DNA of 64,000 nucleotides. It comes from Actinomycetota bacterium (lineage in GTDB: Bacteria > Actinomycetota > Acidimicrobiia > Acidimicrobiales > Ilumatobacteraceae). The stretch's first letter is position 1. Each line of letters opens with the position of its first letter. The notes beneath the pieces are model-generated. The model saw only the letters and a list, made by a program, of their open reading frames with translations. It had not been told where the DNA came from and did no database searches. Where the stretch lies: positions 218,418 to 282,417 of the forward strand of contig JAPLAA010000104.1 in the NCBI GenBank assembly GCA_026393475.1, written 5' to 3'. The position numbers and the translations under genes are program-made. Below are positions 1 to 8,525 of the stretch, piece by piece.

Positions 1-2
1 CC

Positions 3-455
3 GGCCTGTTCCTCCTCGCGGGCAAGGCGAGGGGACCCGAACTGTGGGCCGCGCTGGTCGTGGCCGTCACCATCGGGGCCTACTCGGTGAGCGACGCGAA
101 AGGCATCCGCTCCACCGACAACGCGCTGTACGCCCTCGCCACGTTCGTCGGCACCGGCACGATGACCACCGCCTACGGGCTGGTCACCGGACGGGCGTCG
201 GCGATGAGCCAGGCCATGCGGGTGAACTGGCGCCGGTTCCTCGTGCTCGGCATCGCGTCGTCGTTCACCTACGGCCTGGTGCAGTTCGCGTTCCGTCGAG
301 CACCCGTCGGGTACGTGACCGCGCTGCGCGAGTCGAGCGTGGTGATCGCCGCGTTCGCCGGTTCGCGGGTGTTGGGCGAGGCCGCCGGTCGTCGGCGCAT
401 GGTGGCGTCGGGGGTGGTGGTCGCCGGCCTGATCACCCTGGTGGTGGCCCGGTAG
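3..455 (+). CDS. EamA/DMT-family transporter, C-terminal part (5' end outside window)
   Basis: The reading frame is open from base 3, so the gene begins upstream of the window. About 150 residues are visible. They contain hydrophobic segments typical of the second half of a ten-helix drug/metabolite (EamA) permease: a helix near ALVVAVTIGAYSVSD, a helix near FLVLGIASSFTYGLVQFAF, and a final VVVAGLITLVV helix next to the stop. The phrase APVGYVTALRESSVVIAAF matches the conserved EamA stretch in which the penultimate helices begin. Substrate cannot be inferred. The ORF-track start at base 60 is an internal GTG. smpB follows after 14 bases. Confidence 0.7.
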   Translation, partial: GLFLLAGKARGPELWAALVVAVTIGAYSVSDAKGIRSTDNALYALATFVGTGTMTTAYGLVTGRASAMSQAMRVNWRRFLVLGIASSFTYGLVQFAFRRAPVGYVTALRESSVVIAAFAGSRVLGEAAGRRRMVASGVVVAGLITLVVAR

Positions 456-469
456 CCTGACGTTCCCCT

Positions 470-979
470 ATGGCAGCGTCGAGCGATCGTTCCGGAACCC
501 AGCGCCAGAACAAGGTCATCGCCTCCAACCGTCGCGCCCGTCACGACTACGCCATCGAGGACACGCTCGAGGTCGGCATCGTGCTGCAGGGCAGCGAGGT
601 GAAGGCCTGTCGAGAGGGCGCCGTCCGGCTGGCCGACTCGTACGCCCGCGTGATCCGCGGTCAGGTGTGGCTCGACGGGGTGCACATCCCGCAGTACCAG
701 TTCGCCCACGGCATCGGCGCCCACGACCCCAATCGGGCCCGCAAGTTGCTGATGCACCGACGCGAGATCGACAAGCTCGATGCGTTGGTGTCGCAGCAGC
801 ACGTGTCGCTGGTGCCGCTGTCGCTGTACTTCAAGGACGGCCGGGTGAAGGTCGAACTCGGCGTGGGCAAGGGCCGCAAGCAGGCCGACAAGCGCCAGGC
901 GATCGCGGAGCGCGACACCATGCGCGAGGTGCAACGCGAGATGGGCCGTCAGGCCAAGGGCCAGGCCCGCAGGGGCTGA
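470..979 (+). CDS. smpB: SsrA-binding protein SmpB
   Basis: This is the tmRNA partner in trans-translation, the rescue of ribosomes stalled on broken mRNA. The 169 residues include the SmpB hallmarks VIASNRRARHDYAIEDTLEVGIVLQGSEVKA at the start of the OB-type barrel (quoted in part: NRRARHDYAIEDTLEVGIVL), GAVRLADSYARV, and the basic C-terminal tail GKGRKQADKRQAIAERD that enters the mRNA channel. Length is usual for the family. Its RNA partner ssrA is also in this window about 9 kb downstream. Confidence 0.96.
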   Translation: MAASSDRSGTQRQNKVIASNRRARHDYAIEDTLEVGIVLQGSEVKACREGAVRLADSYARVIRGQVWLDGVHIPQYQFAHGIGAHDPNRARKLLMHRREIDKLDALVSQQHVSLVPLSLYFKDGRVKVELGVGKGRKQADKRQAIAERDTMREVQREMGRQAKGQARRG

Positions 980-1004
980 CCTCGAAGCCGGGCTCAGGTC
1001 GGGT

Positions 1005-2066
1005 TCAGGTCGGGCGCAGGCGCCGCCGCATCGCTGCGAACGGGCGCTCCACCAGCCAGAACGACGCCTCGGCCGCGAGCAGCGACAGGGGCAGCTGGAT
1101 CGCCGCGGCCTGCAGCACCGACAGGTCGTCGAGGTAGTGGTAGACGAGCTGGAAGATCGGCACGTGCCACAGGTAGATCGCATAACTGCGGCGCCCCACC
1201 CAGGTCGCGACCGATGAGCCCATCCATCGCGTGCCGGGAGCGACGACACCCTCGGCCAGTAGACCCGCGATGCCGGCCGACACGATCGCCAGGCCGAACG
1301 ACACGCCCGAGGTGAGGTTGTGCTCGGTCCATCCCGGCGTGCACGCGGCGACGACGATGAACGCGAACCCGACGGCCATCGCGACGCGAGCTGCGGTGGC
1401 ATGGCGCTGCACCCGATCGCGGACGTGGAACGCGTCGGTCATCACGACGACCGCGACGGCCGCTCCGGCGAGGAACTCCCACCCCCGAACGAACGGGTTG
1501 GTGAGGATGCGGACGTTGCCCTGATCGAGCTGTGCGGCGAGCACCGCGGTGATCACGCCACCCGCCAGTGTGAACGCGACGGTGGCACGGGCGAACGACG
1601 TCATCCGCCAACGCTGCCTGAGTGCGACGACGACGACGATGGGGAGCACGAAGTAGAACTGCTCCTCGCCCGACAGCGACCAGGTGTGATCGGTCGCCGG
1701 GCTCGGGTAGCCGCTGGTGGCGACGATGCCGAAGTCGGTGGTGTAGGTGGCGGCGAGGATCAGCCCCACCCACGACAGGTTCGGGAAGCCGGGCGCCACG
1801 AGGTGCACCACCGCCATGACGGCGAGCATGAGGTAGAGCGGTGGCAGCAGGCGCAGGAAGCGCCGCTTGTAGAACAGTGGCAGCGAGATCCGGGCGTGGT
1901 CGCGGTGTTCCTCGAGCAGCAACCTGGTGATGAGGTAGCCGCTGAGCGCGAAGAAGATCGTCACACCGATCTCACCCGCTCGGAACGCGTCGACGTGCAG
2001 GTGCGACGCCATGACCATCACCACGGCCAGTGCGCGCAGTCCGTCGAGTTCGCCGATGTAGCCCAT
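1005..2066 (-). CDS. Acyltransferase-3 (OafA/YrhL-type) membrane protein
   Basis: Integral membrane O-acyltransferase of the acyltransferase-3 family, which moves acyl groups onto surface sugars or lipids. The N-terminus reads GELDGLRALAVVMVMASH, where the last His belongs to the conserved family motif. WSLSGEEQFYFVLP matches the second conserved block, and about ten hydrophobic segments follow. The ATG at 2066 puts DGLRA at residue 8, as usual; the ORF track start (TTG at 2138) adds 24 unneeded residues. It lies convergent to smpB and divergent from the CoA ligase. Substrate unknown. Confidence 0.85.
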   Translation of the reverse strand: MGYIGELDGLRALAVVMVMASHLHVDAFRAGEIGVTIFFALSGYLITRLLLEEHRDHARISLPLFYKRRFLRLLPPLYLMLAVMAVVHLVAPGFPNLSWVGLILAATYTTDFGIVATSGYPSPATDHTWSLSGEEQFYFVLPIVVVVALRQRWRMTSFARATVAFTLAGGVITAVLAAQLDQGNVRILTNPFVRGWEFLAGAAVAVVVMTDAFHVRDRVQRHATAARVAMAVGFAFIVVAACTPGWTEHNLTSGVSFGLAIVSAGIAGLLAEGVVAPGTRWMGSSVATWVGRRSYAIYLWHVPIFQLVYHYLDDLSVLQAAAIQLPLSLLAAEASFWLVERPFAAMRRRLRPT

Positions 2067-2259
2067 GCGCGAACCGGCGATGTCGGTCGGCTCGATCCGC
2101 CGGCGGCCGGTCGTCGAGAGGTTCTGCGCGGTCCTCAAGCCCTGGATCGTACGCAGCGTGGTCGTGTGCCGCCCGCCGCGTCCGTGTCGACTTCGTCAAG
2201 ATCCGCCGCGGGCGGTGCGGACCGGAGGGCGCCGTCGACGGTCACTAGTGTCGCCGCAC

Positions 2260-4269
2260 GTGAGCGACGACCGACGCGGCGAGATCGTGTGGACACCCGA
2301 ACCCGGCGCGGTGGCCGGGTGCAGGCTGGCATCGTTCTCGCGTGAGGCGTCGGCCCGGACCGGCCTCGATCTGCACGAGTACTCGTCGCTGTTGCGCTGG
2401 TCGATCGACGAGCCGGGGTCGTTCTGGGGCACGTTCGCCGACTGGGTGGGTGTGCAGTGGCACGACCGTCCGACCGACGCGCTCGCGTCGGCCACGATGC
2501 CGGGCGCCACCTGGTTCCCGAGCGGCACCCTGAACTACGCGGAGCACGCCGTGCGCTCGACGGGCGCAGCGCCCGCGATGGTGTCGTTGTCGCAGACGCG
2601 CGACCGGGTCGAGTGGTCGTGGGACGATCTGCGCGATGCGGTCGCTCGGTGTCGGGCGGGGCTCGTCCGGCTCGGCGTGCAGCGAGGCGATCGGGTCGCC
2701 GCGTTCCTCCCGAACATCGGTGAGACCATCGTCGCGTTCCTGGCGACCGCGAGCCTCGGTGCGGTGTGGAGCTCGTGCGCGCCCGAGTTCGGCGTGCGGG
2801 CCGTGATCGACCGCTGGTCGCAGCTCGAACCGACGGTGCTGATCGCCGTCGACGGCTACCGCTACGGTGCGAAGGACGTCGACCGCCGCGCCGAGCTCGC
2901 CGAGATCGTCGGCGCGCTGCCCTCGCTCGAGCACGTCGTGCACCTGCCGTACCTCCACGCCCACCTCCACGCCCACCTCCACGCCGAGGCCGACGACGTG
3001 GCGACGACCACCTGGGTCGATCTCTGTGCCGAGGTGGGCCCGCTCGAGTTCGAGCCCGTGCCGTTCGACCACCCGCTGTACGTGCTGTTCTCGTCGGGCA
3101 CCACGGGGCTGCCGAAGCCGATCGTCCACGGCCACGGTGGCATCACCCTCGAGCACCTGAAGGTGCTGGCGCTGCACCACGACCTCGACCGTGGCGATCG
3201 GTTCATGTGGTTCACCACGACCGGCTGGATGATGTGGAACTACCTCGTGTCGGGCCTGTTGGTGGGCGCGACGATCGTGCTGTTCGACGGCGACCCGGCG
3301 GCGCCCGACCTGTCGGTCCTGTGGCGGATCGCGGCGGACGAGCACCTCGACGTGTTCGGCGTGAGCGCGCCGTTCCTGATGGCCTGTCGCAAGGCGGGCC
3401 TCGAACCCGGCACGACGTTCGACCTGTCGCGCCTCGCCCAGGTCGGCTCGACCGGTGCGCCACTGCCCGCCGACGGCTTCCGGTGGGTGCGCGACCATGT
3501 CGGCGCGTCGGTGCAGACCTGTTCGGTGAGCGGCGGCACCGACGTGTGCACCGCCTTCGTCGGCGGCGCTCCCACGCTCGCGGTGCGTGCGGGCGAGATC
3601 ACGGCCCGGATGCTCGGCTGCGACGTGCGCGCGGTCGATCCCGACGGGGTCGACTGCCCTCCGGGGGTGACCGGCGAGTTGGTGATCTCGACCCCGTTGC
3701 CGTCGATGCCCGTCGGTCTGTGGGGCGACCCCACCGGCGAGCGGTATCGCGCCACCTACTTCGAGACGTTCCCGGGTCGCTGGCACCACGGCGACTGGAT
3801 CACGTTCCACGACGACGGCGCCTGCGAGATCACCGGCCGGTCCGACGCCACGCTCAACCGGGGCGGCGTGCGGCTCGGCACGAGCGACTTCTACCGCGTG
3901 ATCGAGTCGATGCCCGAGGTGGCCGACAGCGTGGTCGTGCACCTCGAGGACACCGACGGCGGACCCGGGACCCTGATCCTGCTCGTCGTGTGCAGCCCGG
4001 GCGCCCACCTCGACGACGACCTCCGCCGTCGCATCACGGTCGCGTTGCGCACCGAACTCTCGCCCCGTCACGTCCCGGACGTGATCGATCAGCTGCGCGC
4101 GATCCCGCGGACCCTCTCCGGCAAGAAGCTCGAGGTGCCGATCAAGCGCCTCCTCGCCGGCCAACCGGCCGAACGCGTGGCGAGCCGCGGCTCGCTGAGC
4201 GACCCGACCGCCCTCGACGACGTGGTGGCATGGGCCGCTGCGCACCGAACGAACGGAGCTACCGCATGA
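2260..4269 (+). CDS. aacS: Acetoacetyl-CoA synthetase-like acyl-CoA ligase
   Basis: ATP-dependent ligase of the ANL superfamily that activates acetoacetate or a similar short acid to its CoA ester. The AMP-binding P-loop reads YVLFSSGTTGLPKPIVHG, the region around GWMMWNYLVSGLLVGA is characteristic of acetoacetyl-CoA synthetases, and the C-terminal hinge is ITGRSDATLNRGGVRLG with the catalytic Lys in LSGKKLEVPIK. The GTG at 2260 gives 669 residues, near the family norm of about 650; the ORF track start at 2065 would run into the divergent acyltransferase. A GTG at 2248 is an alternative. An unusual His-rich repeat sits at residues ~232-242. Its stop overlaps the GNAT start (ATGA). Confidence 0.88.
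   Translation: MSDDRRGEIVWTPEPGAVAGCRLASFSREASARTGLDLHEYSSLLRWSIDEPGSFWGTFADWVGVQWHDRPTDALASATMPGATWFPSGTLNYAEHAVRSTGAAPAMVSLSQTRDRVEWSWDDLRDAVARCRAGLVRLGVQRGDRVAAFLPNIGETIVAFLATASLGAVWSSCAPEFGVRAVIDRWSQLEPTVLIAVDGYRYGAKDVDRRAELAEIVGALPSLEHVVHLPYLHAHLHAHLHAEADDVATTTWVDLCAEVGPLEFEPVPFDHPLYVLFSSGTTGLPKPIVHGHGGITLEHLKVLALHHDLDRGDRFMWFTTTGWMMWNYLVSGLLVGATIVLFDGDPAAPDLSVLWRIAADEHLDVFGVSAPFLMACRKAGLEPGTTFDLSRLAQVGSTGAPLPADGFRWVRDHVGASVQTCSVSGGTDVCTAFVGGAPTLAVRAGEITARMLGCDVRAVDPDGVDCPPGVTGELVISTPLPSMPVGLWGDPTGERYRATYFETFPGRWHHGDWITFHDDGACEITGRSDATLNRGGVRLGTSDFYRVIESMPEVADSVVVHLEDTDGGPGTLILLVVCSPGAHLDDDLRRRITVALRTELSPRHVPDVIDQLRAIPRTLSGKKLEVPIKRLLAGQPAERVASRGSLSDPTALDDVVAWAAAHRTNGATA
2953..2985 (+). 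repeat. 12-bp in-frame tandem repeat in the CoA ligase gene
   Basis: The unit ctccacgcccac occurs twice in full and once in part, encoding a run of alternating Leu-His-Ala-His. It lies in a surface-loop region between the adenylation subdomains and keeps the frame. Confidence 0.85.
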
Positions 4270-4874
4270 CCAAGCCGACGGCACGCCACGCTCTCGCCGG
4301 CGACCTGCCCGCTCTCGAGACCGCGCTGGCGATGGCCTTCGCCGACGATCCGATGATCCTGTGGGTGACCGGACTGGCCGACCGCGAGCGACGCATCGAG
4401 GCGTCAGCACCCGGCTTCTTCCGCCCGGCGCTCGCCGCAGGGATCCAGCGAGGTCACCTCTACACGGTGGACGGCTGCGGTGGCGGGGCGCTGTGGACCC
4501 CGCCCGACGTCCGCCCGTTCCGCGAGGACGAGGGCGCGGCGTTCGGGGCGGCGATCCACGAGCACCTGGGCGAGGCAGCGACGGGCCGGCTCGTGACACT
4601 CGGCGAGTTCGTCGCGTCGCACCATCCGCACGACGTGGCCCACTTCTACCTGTTCCTCCTGGGAGCCGCCGCGCAGGGCCGCGGGATCGGCGCAACCGTC
4701 ATCCGGCCGGTCCTCGACCGCTGCGACGCCGACGGCCTCCCGGCGTACCTCGAGTCATCGAGCGAGCAGAACCTGTCCTTCTACGCCCGCCACGGCTTCC
4801 GTCAGCTGTGGGAGGACCGCCCGGCCCCGGACGGCCCCACGTTCCGTGGCATGTGGCGCGATCCGCAACGATGA
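4266..4874 (+). CDS. GNAT-family N-acetyltransferase
   Basis: A 202-residue GNAT-fold acetyltransferase that moves acetyl from acetyl-CoA to an amine. The acetyl-CoA pyrophosphate-binding loop is visible as AAAQGRGIGATVIRPVL (Q/RxxGxG/A), and the terminal motif B region is YLESSSEQNLSFYARHGF. The ATG overlaps the stop of the upstream CoA ligase, so translation is probably coupled. Acceptor unknown; a protein-lysine acetyltransferase controlling the CoA ligase is possible, since such pairs exist, but the sequence does not show it. Confidence 0.85.
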   Translation: MTKPTARHALAGDLPALETALAMAFADDPMILWVTGLADRERRIEASAPGFFRPALAAGIQRGHLYTVDGCGGGALWTPPDVRPFREDEGAAFGAAIHEHLGEAATGRLVTLGEFVASHHPHDVAHFYLFLLGAAAQGRGIGATVIRPVLDRCDADGLPAYLESSSEQNLSFYARHGFRQLWEDRPAPDGPTFRGMWRDPQR

Positions 4875-4886
4875 TCGATCTGGCGG

Positions 4887-5854
4887 TCAGAGCCAACCGC
4901 TGCGCTTGAAGCCGCGGCGCATGACGAGCGCGATCGCCGCCATGCCCACGAGAACCATCGGATACCCGTACCGCCAGTGGGTCTCCGGGAAGTGGTCGAA
5001 GTTCATGCCGTAGATCCCGGCGATCAGGGTGGGCACTGCCGCCATCGCCACCCAGGCGCTGATCTTGCGCATGTCGTCGTTCTGTTGGACCGAGATCTGG
5101 GCGAGGCTGGCGGTCAGTGCCGCATCGAGCAGGTTCTGGAGCGACTGCGTTCGGGTGACGGTGCGATCGAGTTGATCCGCTGCCTCAGCTCCGCGAGCAC
5201 GTCGTCGTCGAGCCGCTGTCCACGCTGGCGCATGAGCCGATTCAGCGGATCCTGGAGCGCATCGATCGCGACCAGGAGCTCGCGAACCTGGCGCTTGAGC
5301 GCGTACAGACGACGAACGGGTTGGTGCCGAGTCTCGGAGAAGACGTCCCGCTCCACCTCGACGGCGTCCTTCTCGAAGCCGTCGATCGCCGGTTGGTAGT
5401 CGTTGATGACCCGACCGACGACCGCAGCGAGGACGCCCATCGGCCCGCCGTGCAGTCGATCAGGATCGGACTCGAGCGTGGCGCGGAGTTTGGCGAGGGG
5501 ACTCGCCTGGCCGTGTCGGACCGTGATGACCGCGCGCGGCCCGGCGATCACGGTCATCTCGCCGAGGACGATCGTCTCGGACGCGTCGTCGTAGCGAGCG
5601 GTCCGCAACACGAGTTGCGTGATCGGCCCGTCGAGCGACAGCACCGGACGTTCGTGAGGCGCCAGGAGCTCTGCAGCCTCGATCTCGTCCAGACCGAGCG
5701 CCTCGCACGCTTCGCCGAGTTCGCTCGCGTTCGGCATCCGGAAGCCGAGCCACGCGAAGCCCGAGCCCGAGGACACCCATGACGACAGCGACGGAGCGTC
5801 GGCGCCGAGGTCGACACGGCGACCCTCGACGTAGGCAGCACAGTCGACGAGCAT
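4887..5854 (-). pseudogene. corA: CorA-type divalent cation transporter, broken by a deletion/frameshift
   Basis: The N-terminal cytoplasmic part (from MLVDCAAYVEGRRVDLG) and the C-terminal membrane part (MRKISAWVAMAAVPTLIAG followed by the CorA signature YGMNF) are both clear but lie in different frames. The first frame runs past DDDVLAEL into a stop. The second frame is readable from about AEAADQLDRTVTRT through QISVQQNDDMRKIS. At the join, around 5183-5191, the roughly ten residues that normally link these parts are absent, so this looks like a short deletion that also shifts frame. A sequencing or assembly error remains possible. If real, the Mg/Co channel is not made from this locus. A GTG at 5860 is an alternative start. 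Confidence 0.78.
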
Positions 5855-6013
5855 TCGCACAGTGTGGCCCAGACCCGATGCTCCGGCGGAGCTGTCGGCA
5901 CGGGCCGCGCCCCCGGTACTACGACCAACGTTCACTATCAGCCCACCTGCCGCGACCGTCAGATTGGCAAGGTGCTCCGACGACACCCCGACCGCTCCGC
6001 CTCCCGTCGTGCG

Positions 6014-7753
6014 ATGCGGGGCTTCATCCGCCCGTACCGGCGGGTGTTGGCGGTCGGCGGCCTGCTCGCGGCGCTCGAGGTCGTGGTCGGCCTCGCCCAG
6101 CCGTGGCCGCTGAAGTGGGTGGTCGACGAGTTGCTCGCCGACGACGCGACGGCCAGCGACCACCCGAAGACGCTGCTGGCGATGGCCTGCCTCGGCCTCG
6201 TCGCGATCGTCGCCACCACGGCCGTGCTCGGCTATTGGGCCACACGCATCCTGTCGTCGGCCGGGCTGCACCTCGCCAACGGGATCCGGGAGACCGTGTT
6301 CGCTCATCTCAACCGGCTGTCGCTGCGCTATCACGGCGCGAACCGGGTCGGTGACCTGTCGGCCCGCGTGACGGGCGACGTCGACCGCACCCAGGACATG
6401 ATCGTCCAGCTCCTGTCGGTGCTGGTGCCGAACGTGATGATGCTCGTCGGCATGGTGGTCGTGCTGTTCGTCCTCGACCCGATGTTCGCCCTGCTGGCCC
6501 TCGCGGTCACGCCGGTGCTCGCGATCACGGTCCGCTCGCTGACCTCCCGGTTGAAGGATGCCGAGCGCCGGTCGCGCAAGGCAGACGGCCAGGTGGCGGC
6601 CGCCACCTCGGAGACCCTCGGCGCGATCCACTTCGTGCAGGCGTACTCGCTCGAGCCGCACCAGCAGGACCGCTTCGACCGGTTGTCACGGACGAGCCTC
6701 GACGCGGGCCTCGAGGCCGTTCGGCTCCAGGCGCGGTTCAGTCCGGTGGTCGACATCACCAGCGTCCTGTCCACCGTCGCGATCATGTGGTTCGGTGCGA
6801 TCCGGGTGATGGACGGCAAGCTCTCGGTCGGCGAACTGTTGGTGTTCCTCAGCTACGTCGGGTCGGTGTACAAGCCGATCCGTGCGCTGGCGAAGCTGGG
6901 CCGCACGCGGTCCAAGGGCCTCGCTGCCGCCGAGCGGGTGATGGCCGTCCTGGCCGAGGAGCCCCAGATCGTCGACGCCCCGAACGCGGTGCTCGCTCCG
7001 CGTCTGAGCGGCGCGATCGACCTCCACGAGGTCTCGTTCTCCTACGGCCGAGAGCCCGTGTTGAGCGCCGTCGATCTGCACATCGAGTCGGGCGAGACAG
7101 TCGCCCTCGTCGGTCCCACCGGTGCCGGCAAGAGCACGATCGCCTCGCTCGTGCCGCGGCTGATCGACCCGACCACCGGCTGGGTCGCGCTCGACGGCAT
7201 CGACGTGCGGTCGATGACGCTGGCCTCGCTGCGCAGCCAGGTGTCGACGGTGCTGCAGGACTGCGTGCTGCTGCACGGCACGCTGCGCGACAACATCGCC
7301 GCAGGGCGTCCGTGGGCGTCCGCCTCGGACATCGACCGGGCCGCGAAGCTCGCCCTCGTCGACGAGTTCGCCTGCCGGCTGCCGGACGGTCTCGACACGA
7401 TGATCACCGAACGCGGCGCGAACCTCTCCGGTGGCCAGCGACAGCGCATCTCGATCGCACGGGCCATCCTGCGCGACGCCCCGATCCTGATCCTCGACGA
7501 GCCGACCAGCGCGCTCGACACCGAGTCCGAAGAGCTCATCGTCCAGGCGCTCTCGAACCTGCCGAACCATCGCACGACCCTGGTGATCGCCCACCGGCTC
7601 TCGACGGTCCGCTCGGCCGATCGCATCGTCGTGCTCGAAGGCGGCGTCATCGTGCAGCAGGGCACGCATCACGACCTGCTCGGTGTCGAGGGCCGCTACC
7701 GCCGCCTACACGCCAAGGGCCTGGCGCTGAGCGCGCCTGCCGCCGCCTCCTGA
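6014..7753 (+). CDS. ABC exporter, fused membrane and ATPase domains
   Basis: A half-transporter of the MsbA/lipid-drug exporter type. Residues 1-310 form the six-helix membrane domain (FIRPYRRVLAVGGLLAALEV onward). The ATPase domain has Walker A GPTGAGKST, signature LSGGQRQRISIARAIL, Walker B ILILDEPTSALD and H-loop IAHRLSTV. The ATG at 6014 gives 579 residues, usual for the family; a GTG at 5972 in the same frame is an alternative, and the ORF track start at 5864 reaches into the corA promoter region. It probably works as a homodimer because no second half-transporter is adjacent. Substrate unknown. Confidence 0.9.
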   Translation: MRGFIRPYRRVLAVGGLLAALEVVVGLAQPWPLKWVVDELLADDATASDHPKTLLAMACLGLVAIVATTAVLGYWATRILSSAGLHLANGIRETVFAHLNRLSLRYHGANRVGDLSARVTGDVDRTQDMIVQLLSVLVPNVMMLVGMVVVLFVLDPMFALLALAVTPVLAITVRSLTSRLKDAERRSRKADGQVAAATSETLGAIHFVQAYSLEPHQQDRFDRLSRTSLDAGLEAVRLQARFSPVVDITSVLSTVAIMWFGAIRVMDGKLSVGELLVFLSYVGSVYKPIRALAKLGRTRSKGLAAAERVMAVLAEEPQIVDAPNAVLAPRLSGAIDLHEVSFSYGREPVLSAVDLHIESGETVALVGPTGAGKSTIASLVPRLIDPTTGWVALDGIDVRSMTLASLRSQVSTVLQDCVLLHGTLRDNIAAGRPWASASDIDRAAKLALVDEFACRLPDGLDTMITERGANLSGGQRQRISIARAILRDAPILILDEPTSALDTESEELIVQALSNLPNHRTTLVIAHRLSTVRSADRIVVLEGGVIVQQGTHHDLLGVEGRYRRLHAKGLALSAPAAAS

Positions 7754-7814
7754 CGCTCGGTTCCGTGAGGACGACCCGCTGCCGGTGCGGGTGCGGCGCA
7801 CGGAAGGCGACCGA

Positions 7815-8525
7815 TCAGTCCGACGGTTGGCCGAGCGTGCGGGCCGTGCCCGACAGCGGCACCGCACCGGCGCTCGCCGGGTAGGTGCGCAGCAACCGGT
7901 CGCCGAGGTTCGAGGTGACACCGAGCCAGTGGCCCTCGTTGCGGTAGTGGTGTCGCCGGTGGTTGCGGGCCAGCCGCGCGTAGTAGCGCGAGCGCGGCCG
8001 GTATCGGGTGTGCACGAGCAGGTGTGTCCACTCGTAGTGGCCCAACCCGGCGGCAGTCACGGTGAACGCGGTGAGCAACGACGGCCACACGTCGCCGCCG
8101 ACCAGCAGCGTCAGCAGCGGCGCCCAGACCAGCGTGACGAGTCCGAGGAGCACGAGGAACACGGCTGCGTCGATGCCGCGGAGCAACAGCCACCGCAACT
8201 CCGGCGGATCGAGATGATGTTCCCGGTGGCCCGAGCCCGTGCCGAGACGACGTGAGGTCCACGCCTCGGGTGCGGCGTGCAGGAGGTACTTGTGGATGAA
8301 CCACTCGACCGGCCCCGTGGCCACGGCGACCGCGGCGACGACGGCGAGGTCGCCGCGCCCCCACTCCCCCACGAGCACCCTGGCGCACACCGACGCCGCC
8401 ACGACGGGCAGGATCACCCGACCCGACGGCGACGCGCGGAACCCACGCCAGGTGGCGCGCTTGGTGGCGAGCTCGTCGGACCGCGTGACGGCTGCCGACG
8501 GCGCGCCGACAGGAGCATCAGCCAT
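7815..8525 (-). CDS. Fatty-acid hydroxylase/sterol-desaturase family membrane enzyme
   Basis: Di-iron membrane hydroxylase. The eight-histidine set of the family is present: HKYLLH, HREHH, HYEWTHLLVHT and RNHRRHHY, spaced among four hydrophobic segments. Such enzymes hydroxylate or desaturate lipids, carotenoids or sterols at the membrane. The ATG overlaps the last bases of the upstream histidine kinase gene, so the two are co-transcribed and probably translationally coupled. The exact lipid substrate is not visible. Confidence 0.88.
   Translation of the reverse strand: MADAPVGAPSAAVTRSDELATKRATWRGFRASPSGRVILPVVAASVCARVLVGEWGRGDLAVVAAVAVATGPVEWFIHKYLLHAAPEAWTSRRLGTGSGHREHHLDPPELRWLLLRGIDAAVFLVLLGLVTLVWAPLLTLLVGGDVWPSLLTAFTVTAAGLGHYEWTHLLVHTRYRPRSRYYARLARNHRRHHYRNEGHWLGVTSNLGDRLLRTYPASAGAVPLSGTARTLGQPSD

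Noticed and set aside
2245-4695. 816-residue minus-strand ORF opposite the CoA ligase and GNAT
   Set aside because: Its translation is rich in Arg, Gly and Pro with no motif, while the plus strand holds clear ligase and GNAT motifs. High GC lowers stop frequency on the opposite strand.
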